Shown here one piece after another: positions 1 to 7,945 of a stretch of 64,000 bases of DNA (positions are counted from its first letter, which is position 1; every line of letters starts with the position of its first letter). The translations under genes and the position numbers were made by a program. The notes below the pieces were generated by a model. That model was not told where the DNA came from. It did no database searches and worked only from the letters and a program-made list of their open reading frames with translations. This DNA comes from Sulfurihydrogenibium azorense Az-Fu1 (GTDB taxonomy: Bacteria; Aquificota; Aquificia; Aquificales; Hydrogenothermaceae): NCBI RefSeq assembly GCF_000021545.1, contig NC_012438.1:434001-498000 (forward strand), in the 5' to 3' direction.

Positions 1-466
1 TAAACTCGTAAACTGGTTTGTTGTAGTCTTTTTTGTGTATAAATCTTAAGTCTCTGTTAGTAAGTATTCCTACAAGCTTGTTTTCATCGTCTACTACAGG
101 AACACCCGATATTTTATAGATAGACATGATGTTTAGAGCTTCTTGAACAGTTTGATTTGGTTTTATAGTTACTGGGTCTGTTATCATACCACTTTCTGCT
201 TTCTTTACCTTTTCAACCTCGTACATTTGGTCTTCAATAGACATATTCCTGTGGATTATACCTATACCACCTTCCCTTGCAAGAGCTATTGCAAGTCTGT
301 GTTCTGTAACTGTGTCCATTGCAGCTGATACAAGGGGAATGTTTACTTTTATATTTGGAGTTAAGTATGAGCTAACATCTGTTTCATGGGGCAATACATC
401 TGATTTTTGCGGTAATAGTAAAACATCGTCAAAAGTTAGTGCTTCTTCTACTGGGAATGTAAGCAA
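1..466 (-). CDS. guaB: Inosine-5'-monophosphate dehydrogenase, N-terminal part
   Basis: IMP dehydrogenase oxidises IMP to XMP with NAD, the committed step of GMP synthesis. The window holds only about the first 155 residues; the gene runs off the left edge. The protein begins with the typical [14 protein letters not shown] segment, then [25 protein letters not shown], and enters the first CBS domain ([20 protein letters not shown]). The start is unclear because no ATG precedes the conserved segment. I chose TTG at 466, which gives [10 protein letters not shown]; only a weak AGG lies upstream. A TnpB element ends about 30 bases upstream, so the native 5' region may have been displaced. Identity is certain; the start is not. 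Confidence 0.93.
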   Translation of the reverse strand, partial: MLTFPVEEALTFDDVLLLPQKSDVLPHETDVSSYLTPNIKVNIPLVSAAMDTVTEHRLAIALAREGGIGIIHRNMSIEDQMYEVEKVKKAESGMITDPVTIKPNQTVQEALNIMSIYKISGVPVVDDENKLVGILTNRDLRFIHKKDYNKPVYEF

Positions 467-493
467 GACTAAAAACCTGGTAAACCAAAGTGT

Positions 494-499
494 ATTATA
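494..499 (-). promoter_or_regulatory. Possible -10 box for guaB at the transposon end
   Basis: A perfect TATAAT on the minus strand overlaps the stop codon of the upstream tnpB and lies about 27 bases before the chosen guaB start. No good -35 is visible at 16-18 bases. It may be formed by the end of the element plus the first flanking base. This is inference only. Confidence 0.35.
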
Positions 500-2177
500 G
501 ATTCATACACTCTGGGCTGGGGTATTTGTATTCCGCCTTATTCAGATGCAAGCAACCCCCAGCTGGCGGTATTTTGCTTGCATCATAGCCCCTACCCCAA
601 GAAGTAGGAACTATCCCTAAATCGTGTTTCAAATCTTCTATTGCCTCTTTGGTTTTGAAACACGATTTATTTACTACCCTATCCCAATCCCCTTCTACCA
701 GTATTGGCTTTAAGGGTGATAAGTCTCTACTTAAAGACTTACCCAGAATAGGGATAGTAAGGGCTACCTTTACAACTTGCCACAGTTTATAGCTTGTCCA
801 ATACAAGCCCCTCATCTGTTCCTTCCTCTGGTTTACAGCCTCTTGGGTCTGTGGCTCACTGTAAAGGCTTTGGATTATCCTTATCTGTTTACTTAAATCG
901 TTTATATTTTTTATTATTGGTTTTCTTTTATACTGATTGTTTTCTGTTTTTAACTTCTCTTGTGTTTTTTGTTTTTCTTCTTGTAGTCTATCTTGTGCAA
1001 AGTTTAAATACTCTCTGTCTGTTATTAGTTTTTCGTAATTCTTAGGTAGTTTTTCTTTAAATCCTAATGCTTTTCTTCCTATTACAAATGCTCCTGCTAT
1101 GTCTTTGTCTAAATTATACTGTGGTGCATACTTTAATGACCCTACAATAGATGTGTATGCTGGATTTACTTGTATTACTTGTATTCTCTTTCTTTTGGCA
1201 AGTATTTTTATCTTGTCTAACAAGCCTTTGTATATCCATTGTTGTTTTATTTTTCTCAGTTTCTTACTCCCATCTCCTTTACTGCCTTTTGGTATGTCTT
1301 TTAAGTTTTCTATTGCTATTGCCTTATTTCTTTCTTTAGCAATGTCTGTTATTTGGTGTGCTATTTGCCAAGATATGTATTCTCTTTGGTTTTTTGTCTT
1401 GTTTAAAAGATTGTGTAAATATAATTTCTCTATATTTTCTAAATTGCCATCTTTCTTTACAAAAGCCATTGCTATGTGAAATGGATTTGCGTTTATGTCT
1501 ATCCCTATTACTCCGTTGTCTTTTGTTATTATTGGTTCTTCTGTCTTTATTTCTTCGTAGTTTATAAATGCGTAGAAATCGTTGTTTATCTTTCTTATCT
1601 CTACTGAGTATGGGAAATACTGGTTTGTTTGGTTTGCTTGTATTAGGTCTGCTATGAAGTTAGTCCATTTATCGTTTTGTCTGTTTACTGCTCTTTTTAT
1701 GTTTGCTTTTATCCAGTTTCTTTCTCCTGTGTTTATTCTTAATATTATTTTATCTTTCTCAAATTCTATTCTTGTATTTAGGTTTCCTTTTTTAGATTTA
1801 TCTCCTCTTGAGTATAGGCAGTGCTTTCTTCTATCTTGCCATTTTTGTTTTAGTTTTTCTCTGTATTTTCCGTTTATGTGTTTGTTTTTAAGGAGTTGAA
1901 ATAGTCTTTTACCTCCAAATATAACTTTTTTAGGATTTTGTTCTCTTTCTATACAGTTGTTTATTAGCCACTTTGCTTTGAATATTGCATCGTCTACGTA
2001 TCTTGAGTTTATGTTAAACATTTTTTGTAAATCTTTTTTAAGGTCTTTTCTTGAGTGTCCTTCAAGTAGTCTGTTGTATGAGTATTTAAAGCAGGAAGAG
2101 AATTTTCTCATTAGGTTTATCAACGTTTGTTTGTCTTTTTCGTTTTCAAAAGTTAGTTTGCAGTGTAGTGTTATCAT
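495..2177 (-). CDS. tnpB: TnpB-type RNA-guided nuclease/accessory protein, IS605/IS1341 group (no zinc finger)
   Basis: A 560-residue OrfB/TnpB protein of IS200/IS605-type elements. The RuvC-like core shows motif I ([11 protein letters not shown], Asp), motif II ([10 protein letters not shown], Glu) and a motif III region ([18 protein letters not shown], Asp present). The C4 zinc finger of typical TnpB is absent and replaced by a [10 protein letters not shown]-type segment, as in the larger IS1341-like lineage. About 130 residues follow motif III, and the last 35 codons overlap the candidate guide RNA. No tnpA transposase is nearby, so the element is not self-mobile. Start ATG at 2177 follows GAGAAAG. 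The three catalytic acidic residues suggest an active nuclease, but activity is not shown. Confidence 0.85.
   Translation of the reverse strand: MITLHCKLTFENEKDKQTLINLMRKFSSCFKYSYNRLLEGHSRKDLKKDLQKMFNINSRYVDDAIFKAKWLINNCIEREQNPKKVIFGGKRLFQLLKNKHINGKYREKLKQKWQDRRKHCLYSRGDKSKKGNLNTRIEFEKDKIILRINTGERNWIKANIKRAVNRQNDKWTNFIADLIQANQTNQYFPYSVEIRKINNDFYAFINYEEIKTEEPIITKDNGVIGIDINANPFHIAMAFVKKDGNLENIEKLYLHNLLNKTKNQREYISWQIAHQITDIAKERNKAIAIENLKDIPKGSKGDGSKKLRKIKQQWIYKGLLDKIKILAKRKRIQVIQVNPAYTSIVGSLKYAPQYNLDKDIAGAFVIGRKALGFKEKLPKNYEKLITDREYLNFAQDRLQEEKQKTQEKLKTENNQYKRKPIIKNINDLSKQIRIIQSLYSEPQTQEAVNQRKEQMRGLYWTSYKLWQVVKVALTIPILGKSLSRDLSPLKPILVEGDWDRVVNKSCFKTKEAIEDLKHDLGIVPTSWGRGYDASKIPPAGGCLHLNKAEYKYPSPECMNL
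496..600 (-). ncRNA. Candidate omega RNA (reRNA) at the 3' end of tnpB
   Basis: TnpB nucleases use a guide RNA transcribed from the 3' end of their own element, usually overlapping the tnpB coding end. On the minus strand this stretch has several perfect pairings: an 11-bp hairpin (584-574 with 555-545); CCGCC in its loop (569-565) with GGCGG downstream (537-533), which makes a pseudoknot; and GCTGGGG (563-557) with CCCCAGC (522-516). An alternative outer helix pairs TGGGGTA (599-593) with TACCCCA (524-518) and competes with the last one. The guide would start at the element end and run into the guaB 5' region. Structure is seen directly; the guide-RNA role is inferred from position. A similar motif occurs in the aclB leader. 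Confidence 0.6.
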
Positions 2178-2243
2178 TTTACTTTCTCATAAACACCTTT
2201 TAAGTTTTTTATAGTTAAGAGTTTTGGTTTCATAATAATTACT

Positions 2244-2272
2244 ATTATACAGTTTTTAATAGTTTCTGTTGA
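2244..2272 (-). promoter_or_regulatory. Putative tnpB promoter
   Basis: TCAACA (2272-2267) and TATAAT (2249-2244) are separated by 17 bases on the minus strand, about 67 bases before the tnpB start. Good -10, fair -35. Confidence 0.5.
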
Positions 2273-2322
2273 CTGTTTTTAACCTCCTGTTGATAAAAAT
2301 TATTTATATTTTAACATATTTA

Positions 2323-2331
2323 TGCTAAAAT
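2323..2331 (+). promoter_or_regulatory. Putative extended -10 for thrC
   Basis: TGCTAAAAT gives an extended -10 (TG-n-TAAAAT) about 35 bases before the thrC start. There is no clear -35. It may lie inside or at the edge of the TnpB element, in which case the element drives thrC. Confidence 0.4.
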
Positions 2332-2365
2332 TTTTAATCTATATTTCAAGATGGAGGCAATGTAA

Positions 2366-3598
2366 TTGGCAAAAGTAAAGGGGCTTAAATGTAAAGAGTG
2401 TGGAACAGAATACCCAGTTGAGCCTATTCACGTTTGTGAGTTTTGTTTTGGTCCTTTAGAGATAGTTTACGACTATCAAGAAATAAAGAAAAATATATCA
2501 AAAGAGAAAATAGAAAAAGGTCCAAAAAGTTTATGGAGGTATGTAGACCTTCTTCCTGTAGACAATCCTACAGTAGGTCTATCTGCTGGATTTACACCTT
2601 TAATAAAAGCAGAGAACCTCGGAAAAGCCTTAGGTTTAAACAATCTTTATATAAAGGATGACTCTGTAAACCATCCTACTTTATCTTTTAAAGATAGAGT
2701 TGTGGCAGTTGCTTTGTCTAAAGCAAAAGAATTTGGTTTTGATACTGCAGCTTGTGCATCTACAGGAAACCTTGCAAACTCTGTTGCAGCCCATGCAGCT
2801 TCTGCTGGAATGAAATGTTATGTCTTCATTCCTTCTAACCTTGAAACAAATAAAATAATAGGAAGTCTTGTTTTTAATCCTGTTGTTGTTGCAGTTGATG
2901 GTAACTATGACGATGTAAACAGACTTTCTTCTGAGATTGCCAACGAGTTTGGTTGGGCATTTGTCAATATAAACGTAAGACCTTTTTACTCTGAAGGTTC
3001 AAAAACTCTTGCCTTTGAAGTTGCAGAGCAGCTTGGTTGGAAGATACCTGATACTGTAGTAGCACCTTTAGCATCTGGTTCTTTATACACTAAAATATGG
3101 AAAGGATTTAATGAACTTATAGAAGTTGGCTTAGTAGAAGGAAAACCACCAAGGATGCTTGGAGCTCAAGCGGAAGGTTGTAGTCCAATATACCAAGCAC
3201 TAAAAGAAGGAAGAGACTTTATAAAGCCAGTAAAACCAAACACAATAGCAAAATCTATAGCTATAGGAAACCCAGCTGACGGTCCTTACGCTGTCAAAGT
3301 TGCAAAAGAAAGTGGAGGTGACATACAGATAGCTACAGACCAAGAGATTATAGAAGGAATCAAATTACTTGCAAAAACAGAAGGAATATTCACAGAAACA
3401 GCAGGAGGAACAACGATAGCAGTTCTTAAAAAGTTTGCTGAGGCAGGAGTTTTTGATAAAGATGAGGTTGTAGTTGCTTACATTACAGGAAACGGTTATA
3501 AAACTATGGAAGTTTTAGAAGGAAAGTTAGAAAAACCTATTCACATAAAACCATCATTAGTAGAGTTTAAAGAGAAAGTTATAAATAAAAATCAGTAA
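2366..3598 (+). CDS. thrC: Threonine synthase
   Basis: A PLP enzyme converting O-phosphohomoserine to threonine. The 410 residues begin with a small zinc-ribbon-like segment (CKEC at 9-12 and CEFC at 24-27), followed by the PLP fold with the Schiff-base lysine in PTLSFKDRV, the ASTGNLANS loop and the glycine-rich TETAGGTT near the C-terminus. Start TTG at 2366 has GGAGG eight bases upstream. The next genes are a MoaD-like sulfur carrier (10 bases away) and a NIL-domain protein. In other bacteria such neighbours accompany sulfur insertion for homocysteine or cysteine, so the synthase-like enzyme could serve sulfur amino acids as well. Threonine synthase is the safest call. Confidence 0.92.
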   Translation: MAKVKGLKCKECGTEYPVEPIHVCEFCFGPLEIVYDYQEIKKNISKEKIEKGPKSLWRYVDLLPVDNPTVGLSAGFTPLIKAENLGKALGLNNLYIKDDSVNHPTLSFKDRVVAVALSKAKEFGFDTAACASTGNLANSVAAHAASAGMKCYVFIPSNLETNKIIGSLVFNPVVVAVDGNYDDVNRLSSEIANEFGWAFVNINVRPFYSEGSKTLAFEVAEQLGWKIPDTVVAPLASGSLYTKIWKGFNELIEVGLVEGKPPRMLGAQAEGCSPIYQALKEGRDFIKPVKPNTIAKSIAIGNPADGPYAVKVAKESGGDIQIATDQEIIEGIKLLAKTEGIFTETAGGTTIAVLKKFAEAGVFDKDEVVVAYITGNGYKTMEVLEGKLEKPIHIKPSLVEFKEKVINKNQ

Positions 3599-3608
3599 GG
3601 AGGTTAGT

Positions 3609-3890
3609 ATGGCAATAACTGTAAGAATACCAACAGCTTTAAGAAGAATTACCCAAGGACAAGGAGAAGTTTCAGTAGAAGCATCTAACATAGCCGAGCT
3701 TATAGATGCTTTAGAAAAAGAGTTTCCTGGAATAAAAGAGAGGTTAGTTGACGAAAACGGAGAAATTAGAAAGTTTGTAAACTTTTTTGTTAATGATGAA
3801 GATATAAGATTTCTACAAGGTAAAGATACACCTTTAAAAGATGGAGATGTCGTTGCAATTATTCCAGCTATAGCAGGTGGAAATAAATAA
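3609..3890 (+). CDS. MoaD/ThiS-family sulfur carrier protein
   Basis: A 93-residue ubiquitin-fold protein of the MoaD type: MAITVRIPTALRRITQG at the N-terminus, the LxDGDVVAIIPAIAGG pattern at the C-terminus. These carriers accept sulfur as a C-terminal Gly-Gly thiocarboxylate. Here two residues (Asn-Lys) follow the Gly-Gly, so trimming would be needed before activation, as known for CysO- and HcyS-like carriers. It lies between thrC and a NIL-domain gene, which points to sulfur amino acid synthesis rather than molybdopterin. GGAGG precedes the ATG by a few bases. Confidence 0.85.
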   Translation: MAITVRIPTALRRITQGQGEVSVEASNIAELIDALEKEFPGIKERLVDENGEIRKFVNFFVNDEDIRFLQGKDTPLKDGDVVAIIPAIAGGNK

Positions 3891-3904
3891 AGAGGTAAAA
3901 AATC

Positions 3905-4147
3905 ATGACTTCTATGAAGCTGAAGTTAATATATCCAGAAGAAAAAATTAAAGAACCTTTACTCAGTAAAGTTTGTAAAAATTTTAATGTTGACATAAAT
4001 ATAAGAAAGGCAAATGTACAAGAAAAAATAGGATGGCTTGAACTTGAATTTATAGGGAGTGAAGAAGAGATAGAAAAAGCTATCCAATTTTTAGTGGATA
4101 ACAATGTAGAAGTACTACCTATAGAAGGTCAAGTATTTATAGAGTAA
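3905..4147 (+). CDS. NIL-domain protein
   Basis: An 80-residue ferredoxin-like (ACT-like) domain matching the NIL pattern: MKLKLIYPEEKIKEPLLSKV, NVDINIRKANVQEKIGWLELEFIG and a final VEVLPIEGQVFIE. NIL domains are found on methionine ABC transporters and in stand-alone proteins of homocysteine and sulfur metabolism, where they bind small ligands or act beside a ferredoxin. It follows the sulfur carrier by 14 bases (GAGG RBS) and likely works with it and thrC. Exact role unknown. Confidence 0.75.
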   Translation: MTSMKLKLIYPEEKIKEPLLSKVCKNFNVDINIRKANVQEKIGWLELEFIGSEEEIEKAIQFLVDNNVEVLPIEGQVFIE

Positions 4148-4184
4148 TGAAAATGTATTTTCAAAAGAAAGTTATTGAGAAAAA

Positions 4185-5105
4185 ATGAAGCCAAAGATAT
4201 TAGTACTCATTGACATTGGCACATACTCAACTCGTATGCTGATAATAGCTGTCCATAATGATGGTAGTTTTAATGAAATCTTTTCTGTGGGGAGAATTAC
4301 AGCTCTGGGTAGAAAATTAAAAGAGACTGGCTACCTACAAAAAGAAGCAATGGAAGAAACGTTAGCAGTTTTAAGAGAGTATGTTTTAATAGCAAAAGAG
4401 TACCATCCGGATAAGATAGTGGCAGTTGCAACTCAAGCCTGTAGAGAAGCAAAAAACGCACAAGAATTTTTAGAAAAAGTAAAACAGCTTGGAATAGATG
4501 TAAGAGTGATAACAGGGGAAGAAGAAGCTTCCCTCTCCTTTTTGGCAACATCAAAAGCGTTAAACATTCAAGATAAATTTGTAGTGATAGACCAAGGTGG
4601 AGGAAGTACAGAGTTTTCTTACGGAGAAAAAGATAAATTAATAAAAGCAATATCTTTCCCTTTTGGAATAGTTAACCTTACAGAGAGGTTTATAAAATCA
4701 GACCCACCAACTAAACAAGAGTTAGAATCACTACAAGAATTTTTAAAACCTCAGATAGAGACTGCTTACAAAGAGATGAAAGACGCAAATCAACTGGTAG
4801 GTCTTGGAGGGACTATAACAACAGTTGTAGCTCTTGAAAAAAATCTTTACCCTTACGACTCAAAAAAGGTTCACGGCTCAACCTTAACCTATGATAGCGT
4901 GAAAAAATGGTTTGAGAAACTCTCATCAATGACTTTAGCTCAAAGAAAATCAATACCTATGATAGAAGATAAAAGGGCTGAGAGTATAATATCCGGGATA
5001 GCTATATTTAAAGTTGCAATGGAGATATTCCAGAAGGACACCATAAGAATAAGTGAATGGGGCGTCAGACACGGACTACTTTTATCTTATCTACAACAGT
5101 TATGA
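4185..5105 (+). CDS. ppx: Ppx/GppA-family phosphatase (exopolyphosphatase / pppGpp phosphohydrolase)
   Basis: A 306-residue member of the ASKHA superfamily that removes phosphate from polyphosphate or pppGpp. Visible motifs are the N-terminal phosphate loop (LVLIDIGTYSTRML), the ATQACREAKN segment, the EEASLSFLATSKAL region, phosphate loop 2 (VVIDQGGGSTEFSYG) and the late LVGLGGTITTVVALE. The length fits the short two-domain form known from Aquifex. Its TGA overlaps the start of the next gene by four bases (ATGA), so it is translationally coupled to the toxin-antitoxin module. Confidence 0.9.
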   Translation: MKPKILVLIDIGTYSTRMLIIAVHNDGSFNEIFSVGRITALGRKLKETGYLQKEAMEETLAVLREYVLIAKEYHPDKIVAVATQACREAKNAQEFLEKVKQLGIDVRVITGEEEASLSFLATSKALNIQDKFVVIDQGGGSTEFSYGEKDKLIKAISFPFGIVNLTERFIKSDPPTKQELESLQEFLKPQIETAYKEMKDANQLVGLGGTITTVVALEKNLYPYDSKKVHGSTLTYDSVKKWFEKLSSMTLAQRKSIPMIEDKRAESIISGIAIFKVAMEIFQKDTIRISEWGVRHGLLLSYLQQL

Positions 5106-5446
5106 TAAAGGAAAAGTACATTGACTTGATAGGTCAAGCTATAGAGAAAGCTTTAAACCGAGATTGTGTAATAATTTTTTTTGGTTCTATTTTAGATGAG
5201 AGGTTTAACAAAACATCAGATATAGATGTTGCTATCTTTTGTAATCAAGAGTTAAGTTCAAAAGATTTGATTAACTTACAAGAAAGATTAGAAGATATAC
5301 CAGTTTTAAGAGATATAAATTTAGTAGATATAAGGTCGGTTAAAAATTTAGAATTTTTAAACAACATAATGAAAGGTAAAGTATGGAAAAGTTCGCCAGA
5401 TCTTTTGAAAGATTTAAAAAAGCATATAGAAAATTTGAAGAAGTAG
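5102..5446 (+). CDS. mntA: MNT-type nucleotidyltransferase antitoxin (module 1)
   Basis: A 114-residue minimal nucleotidyltransferase of the DNA polymerase beta fold. The active site pattern is FFGSILDERFNKTSDIDVAIF (Gly-Ser then Asp-x-Asp) with a later VDIRSV Asp. In HEPN-MNT systems the MNT protein neutralises the HEPN ribonuclease, in studied cases by AMP transfer to a tyrosine in its RX4HXY motif. I start at ATG 5102, which overlaps the ppx stop, rather than at the upstream in-frame codon at 5057 inside ppx. The 3' end overlaps the HEPN gene by 64 bases. Confidence 0.85.
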   Translation: MIKEKYIDLIGQAIEKALNRDCVIIFFGSILDERFNKTSDIDVAIFCNQELSSKDLINLQERLEDIPVLRDINLVDIRSVKNLEFLNNIMKGKVWKSSPDLLKDLKKHIENLKK

Positions 5447-5805
5447 TCAACAACCCATTTTTACCTGATATATTTAAAGACGAGTTTTTAATAGAAATTA
5501 CTACAAAAAGATTTGAATATACCTACGAAGCTCTCTGGAAAACTATCAAGGAATTTCTAAGATTAAGAGGATTAGAGTGTAATTCACCAAAATCTTGCTT
5601 TAAAGAAGCTTTTAAAGAAGGCTTAATTACTACAGAGTATGAAGAAGTGATTTTTGATATGATAGTTCTTAGAAATAATCTCGTTCACGTTTACGATGAA
5701 GAAATGGCAAAAGAGATTTATTCAAAAATAGAACAAGATAAATTTCTAAAAGCTTTTAAAACTATAATCAACAAAATTGAAGAAATTATTCAAAATGGAG
5801 TATAA
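5383..5805 (+). CDS. hepT: HEPN toxin, HI0074 type (module 1)
   Basis: A 140-residue four-helix HEPN protein, formerly called nucleotidyltransferase substrate-binding protein. The catalytic RX4HXY motif is intact (LRNNLVHVYDE near residue 105). Many HEPN proteins with this motif cleave RNA. The gene overlaps the upstream MNT gene by 64 bases and the downstream second MNT gene by 11, so both modules are probably one transcript. This copy looks complete. Confidence 0.85.
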   Translation: MEKFARSFERFKKAYRKFEEVVNNPFLPDIFKDEFLIEITTKRFEYTYEALWKTIKEFLRLRGLECNSPKSCFKEAFKEGLITTEYEEVIFDMIVLRNNLVHVYDEEMAKEIYSKIEQDKFLKAFKTIINKIEEIIQNGV

Positions 5806-6103
5806 ACTAAGACTTTCAAAGGAAGAGATTCAAGCAATAAAAGATACTGCATTAGATGTTTTTGGTAGCGATGTAAGGCTGTGGATTTTTGGAAGTAGAG
5901 CTGACCCAAGGAGGAGAGGTGGAGATATAGATATTTATATAGAAGTTCAAGACGTAGAAAACATACTTGAAAAACAACTAAAATACCTTTCAAGATTAAA
6001 ACTAAAGATAGGAGATCAAAAAATAGATTTGATTGTTAAACCATACGATTGTAAAGAAATTATATGTGTAGAAGCAAAAAATACGGGAGTTAGATTAATA
6101 TGA
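5795..6103 (+). CDS. mntA: MNT-type nucleotidyltransferase antitoxin (module 2)
   Basis: A 102-residue minimal nucleotidyltransferase with IFGSRADPRRRGGDIDIYIE and a third acidic residue in KIDLIVK. It differs clearly from module 1, so this is not a recent duplication. ATG at 5795 overlaps the end of the first HEPN gene and is preferred to TTG at 5777. Its TGA overlaps the ATG of the second HEPN gene. Since that toxin is interrupted, this antitoxin currently has no intact partner next to it. Confidence 0.82.
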   Translation: MEYKLRLSKEEIQAIKDTALDVFGSDVRLWIFGSRADPRRRGGDIDIYIEVQDVENILEKQLKYLSRLKLKIGDQKIDLIVKPYDCKEIICVEAKNTGVRLI

Positions 6104-6417
6104 AGCCAGAGTTAATATACAAGCAAACTTACCAAGAAAGTCAGAAGCATCTAAACAGGTTAAAAAGTGGATTTAACGCTTTAAAAACTAGAGGTTTCTT
6201 ACCCTTAGATGAAGAAAAGATTAATAGCATTTTAGAAGATGATTTTACATTAGCCATTTTAGATCAGATAGTTTACAGATTTTCAAAACTACAAGACTCT
6301 CTATCAAAACTTATTAAAAGTTATTTATACATGAAAGGAGAAAATGTTGAAAATTTGACAATGATAGATATCTTACATAAATTAGAAAAGTTAGACCTTG
6401 GTATAGGAACTAGTTAC
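6100..6417 (+). pseudogene. hepT: HEPN toxin of module 2, N-terminal fragment
   Basis: The first 106 codons of a HEPN protein (MKPELIYKQTYQES... LEKLDLGIGTSY). The reading frame stops at 6418-6420 inside the inserted TnpB element. The catalytic RX4HXY segment is missing and is found after the element at 7946-8110. If 6418-7945 is removed, the two halves join in frame into a protein of about 160 residues. Confidence 0.8.
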
Positions 6418-7945
6418 TGAATATATAGATAAACCTTGACGAATAAAAACTATTGTGTTATATCTATGACTATGAAATTGAGCAAATGTGATAGAAATAA
6501 CTTCAGATGAGTAAAGACATGATAGTAGGCGCTTACGAATATCGTTGTTTTGCAAATAAAGGAAAAATCTTGAGAGTTATTGAAGTTTTAAAAGAGTATA
6601 GAAAACTTGCTAAAATCATATCTAATCTTCAATGGGAAGCCTTTTTCAAAACTGGAAAATTTAATAAATATTTAAAGCTTAAATCAATCCATTCAAATCT
6701 TTCAGAAAGATGGAAACAAACCTGTCAATGGCAAGTTGTATCTGTGTTAGAATCGTTTATCGGTAATATTCAGAACAAATTTAAAGAAATCGTGTTAAAC
6801 TCAAATTTAAACGAGGAAACAAAACAATATCTTTTAGCTATAAACAAAAACAAAGACTGGTTTAACTCTGATATTAAGTATGATAATGAAATTAAAAAAC
6901 TTGCAAGGAAAATTTTCAAGCATATTCTTTCAAGATGGAACCTTCCATCCTTTAAACACATAAATTTACATCTTGATAGCAAAGTTGCAGTAGTAGAAGA
7001 AAACGAAAAAAGCAGAGCTTTTGACAGATGGATTAAATTATCCACTCTTGAAAAAGGAAAACCTATATTCTTACCTTTGCAAAATAATACATATGCCGAA
7101 CAACTTGAAGGTGAACTTTTGAATTTTTGTCAAATATCGGTAGAAAAAGATACCCTTATAGTAAAGCTAATTAAAAAACTAAAGGATAAAAAGAAAGAAT
7201 ATATTCCCAAAACCGAGAAAATAGCTTTGGATGTAGGATTAAACCCGTTGTTTGCTGTAAATACTGGAGACCTTTTTGGCAGAAATTTTATTGATTATCT
7301 TAAGAAACTTGATGAGAAAATAACAAAAAGAATATCTTCGCTTCAAAAGAAAGGCATAAAACCATCTCAAGATATGAAATATGTAAAACTGGTTAAAAGA
7401 TTGAGTAATTTTTTACAGAATGAAATAAACAGATATATAAATAGGATAGTAGAACTCTACAAACCAAGAGAGATTGTAATAGAAAAATTAGACTTTAGAA
7501 GTCCAGATTTATCTAAAAGAATGAACAGGTTATTAAGCAATTTTGGAAAAAGATTTATAAACGAAAAACTAAATAGATTGAAAGAAATATATGGGATACA
7601 GATAGTAGAAATAAACCCTGCTTACACATCTCAAACCTGTTCTTCCTGTGGATATGTTGATATTAAAAACAGGAAAAATACTCAAGAGTTTGAATGTAAA
7701 GCTTGTGGGAAGAAAATTAACGCTCAAGTTAATGGTGCAAGAAATATCCTTGCAAGACGTTCTTGTAAGGATGTAAAAATCTACTACTCGAAAAAGCAAA
7801 TCCTTCAGATACTGATAAAAAGGTATCTGGAGAGACTGAAAGGGTGTAATAGTGCTCCCTTGGATATTGTCAGGAGTAATCCATATTTTAAAGATTACCT
7901 TGACGATTTCCTAAACCCTGCAGTAGTAGAGAATAAACGTCTATA
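6418..7945 (+). mobile_element. TnpB-only IS605-type element 2, inserted in hepT
   Basis: The element is 1528 bp if it lies 3' of the target TTAC (6414-6417) and ends in TCTATA. TTAC is a target known from IS608-like elements. Removing exactly this interval restores the HEPN frame (TSY joined to KWGTITKEKW), which supports the ends. It carries one tnpB, no tnpA. A 7-bp inverted repeat (ATAGATA / TATCTAT, about 6425-6468) lies in the left end. Hairpins near the right end are CAGATAC/GTATCTG (about 7806-7829) and GTAATC/GATTAC (about 7875-7897). Confidence 0.7.

Larger units (their letters stand above)
495..2272 (-). mobile_element. TnpB-only IS605/IS1341-type element 1
   Basis: The element consists of tnpB, its promoter and the RNA-like 3' end; tnpA is missing. 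The right end is placed at the TCTATA before the guaB leader because the second TnpB element in this window ends in the same hexamer. The left end is not resolved: an AT-rich near-palindrome lies at about 2231-2249, and a TGAAATATAGAT-like stretch resembling the left end of element 2 lies at about 2338-2350 on the minus strand. The element sits between divergent guaB and thrC. Confidence 0.6.

Noticed and set aside
794-2214. Several plus-strand frames of 60-126 codons opposite the first tnpB
   Set aside because: They are rich in Leu, Phe, Ser and Cys with no family match or RBS, as expected for the complement of an A-rich gene.
2361-2365. TTAC on the minus strand just before the thrC start as the insertion target of TnpB element 1
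   Set aside because: It would place the thrC promoter and RBS inside the element and leave guaB and thrC only about 35 bases apart with no promoters. The left end is left open.
5057-5101. Longer start for the first MNT antitoxin
   Set aside because: The extra codons lie inside ppx and precede the fold; ATG at 5102 forms the usual ATGA overlap.
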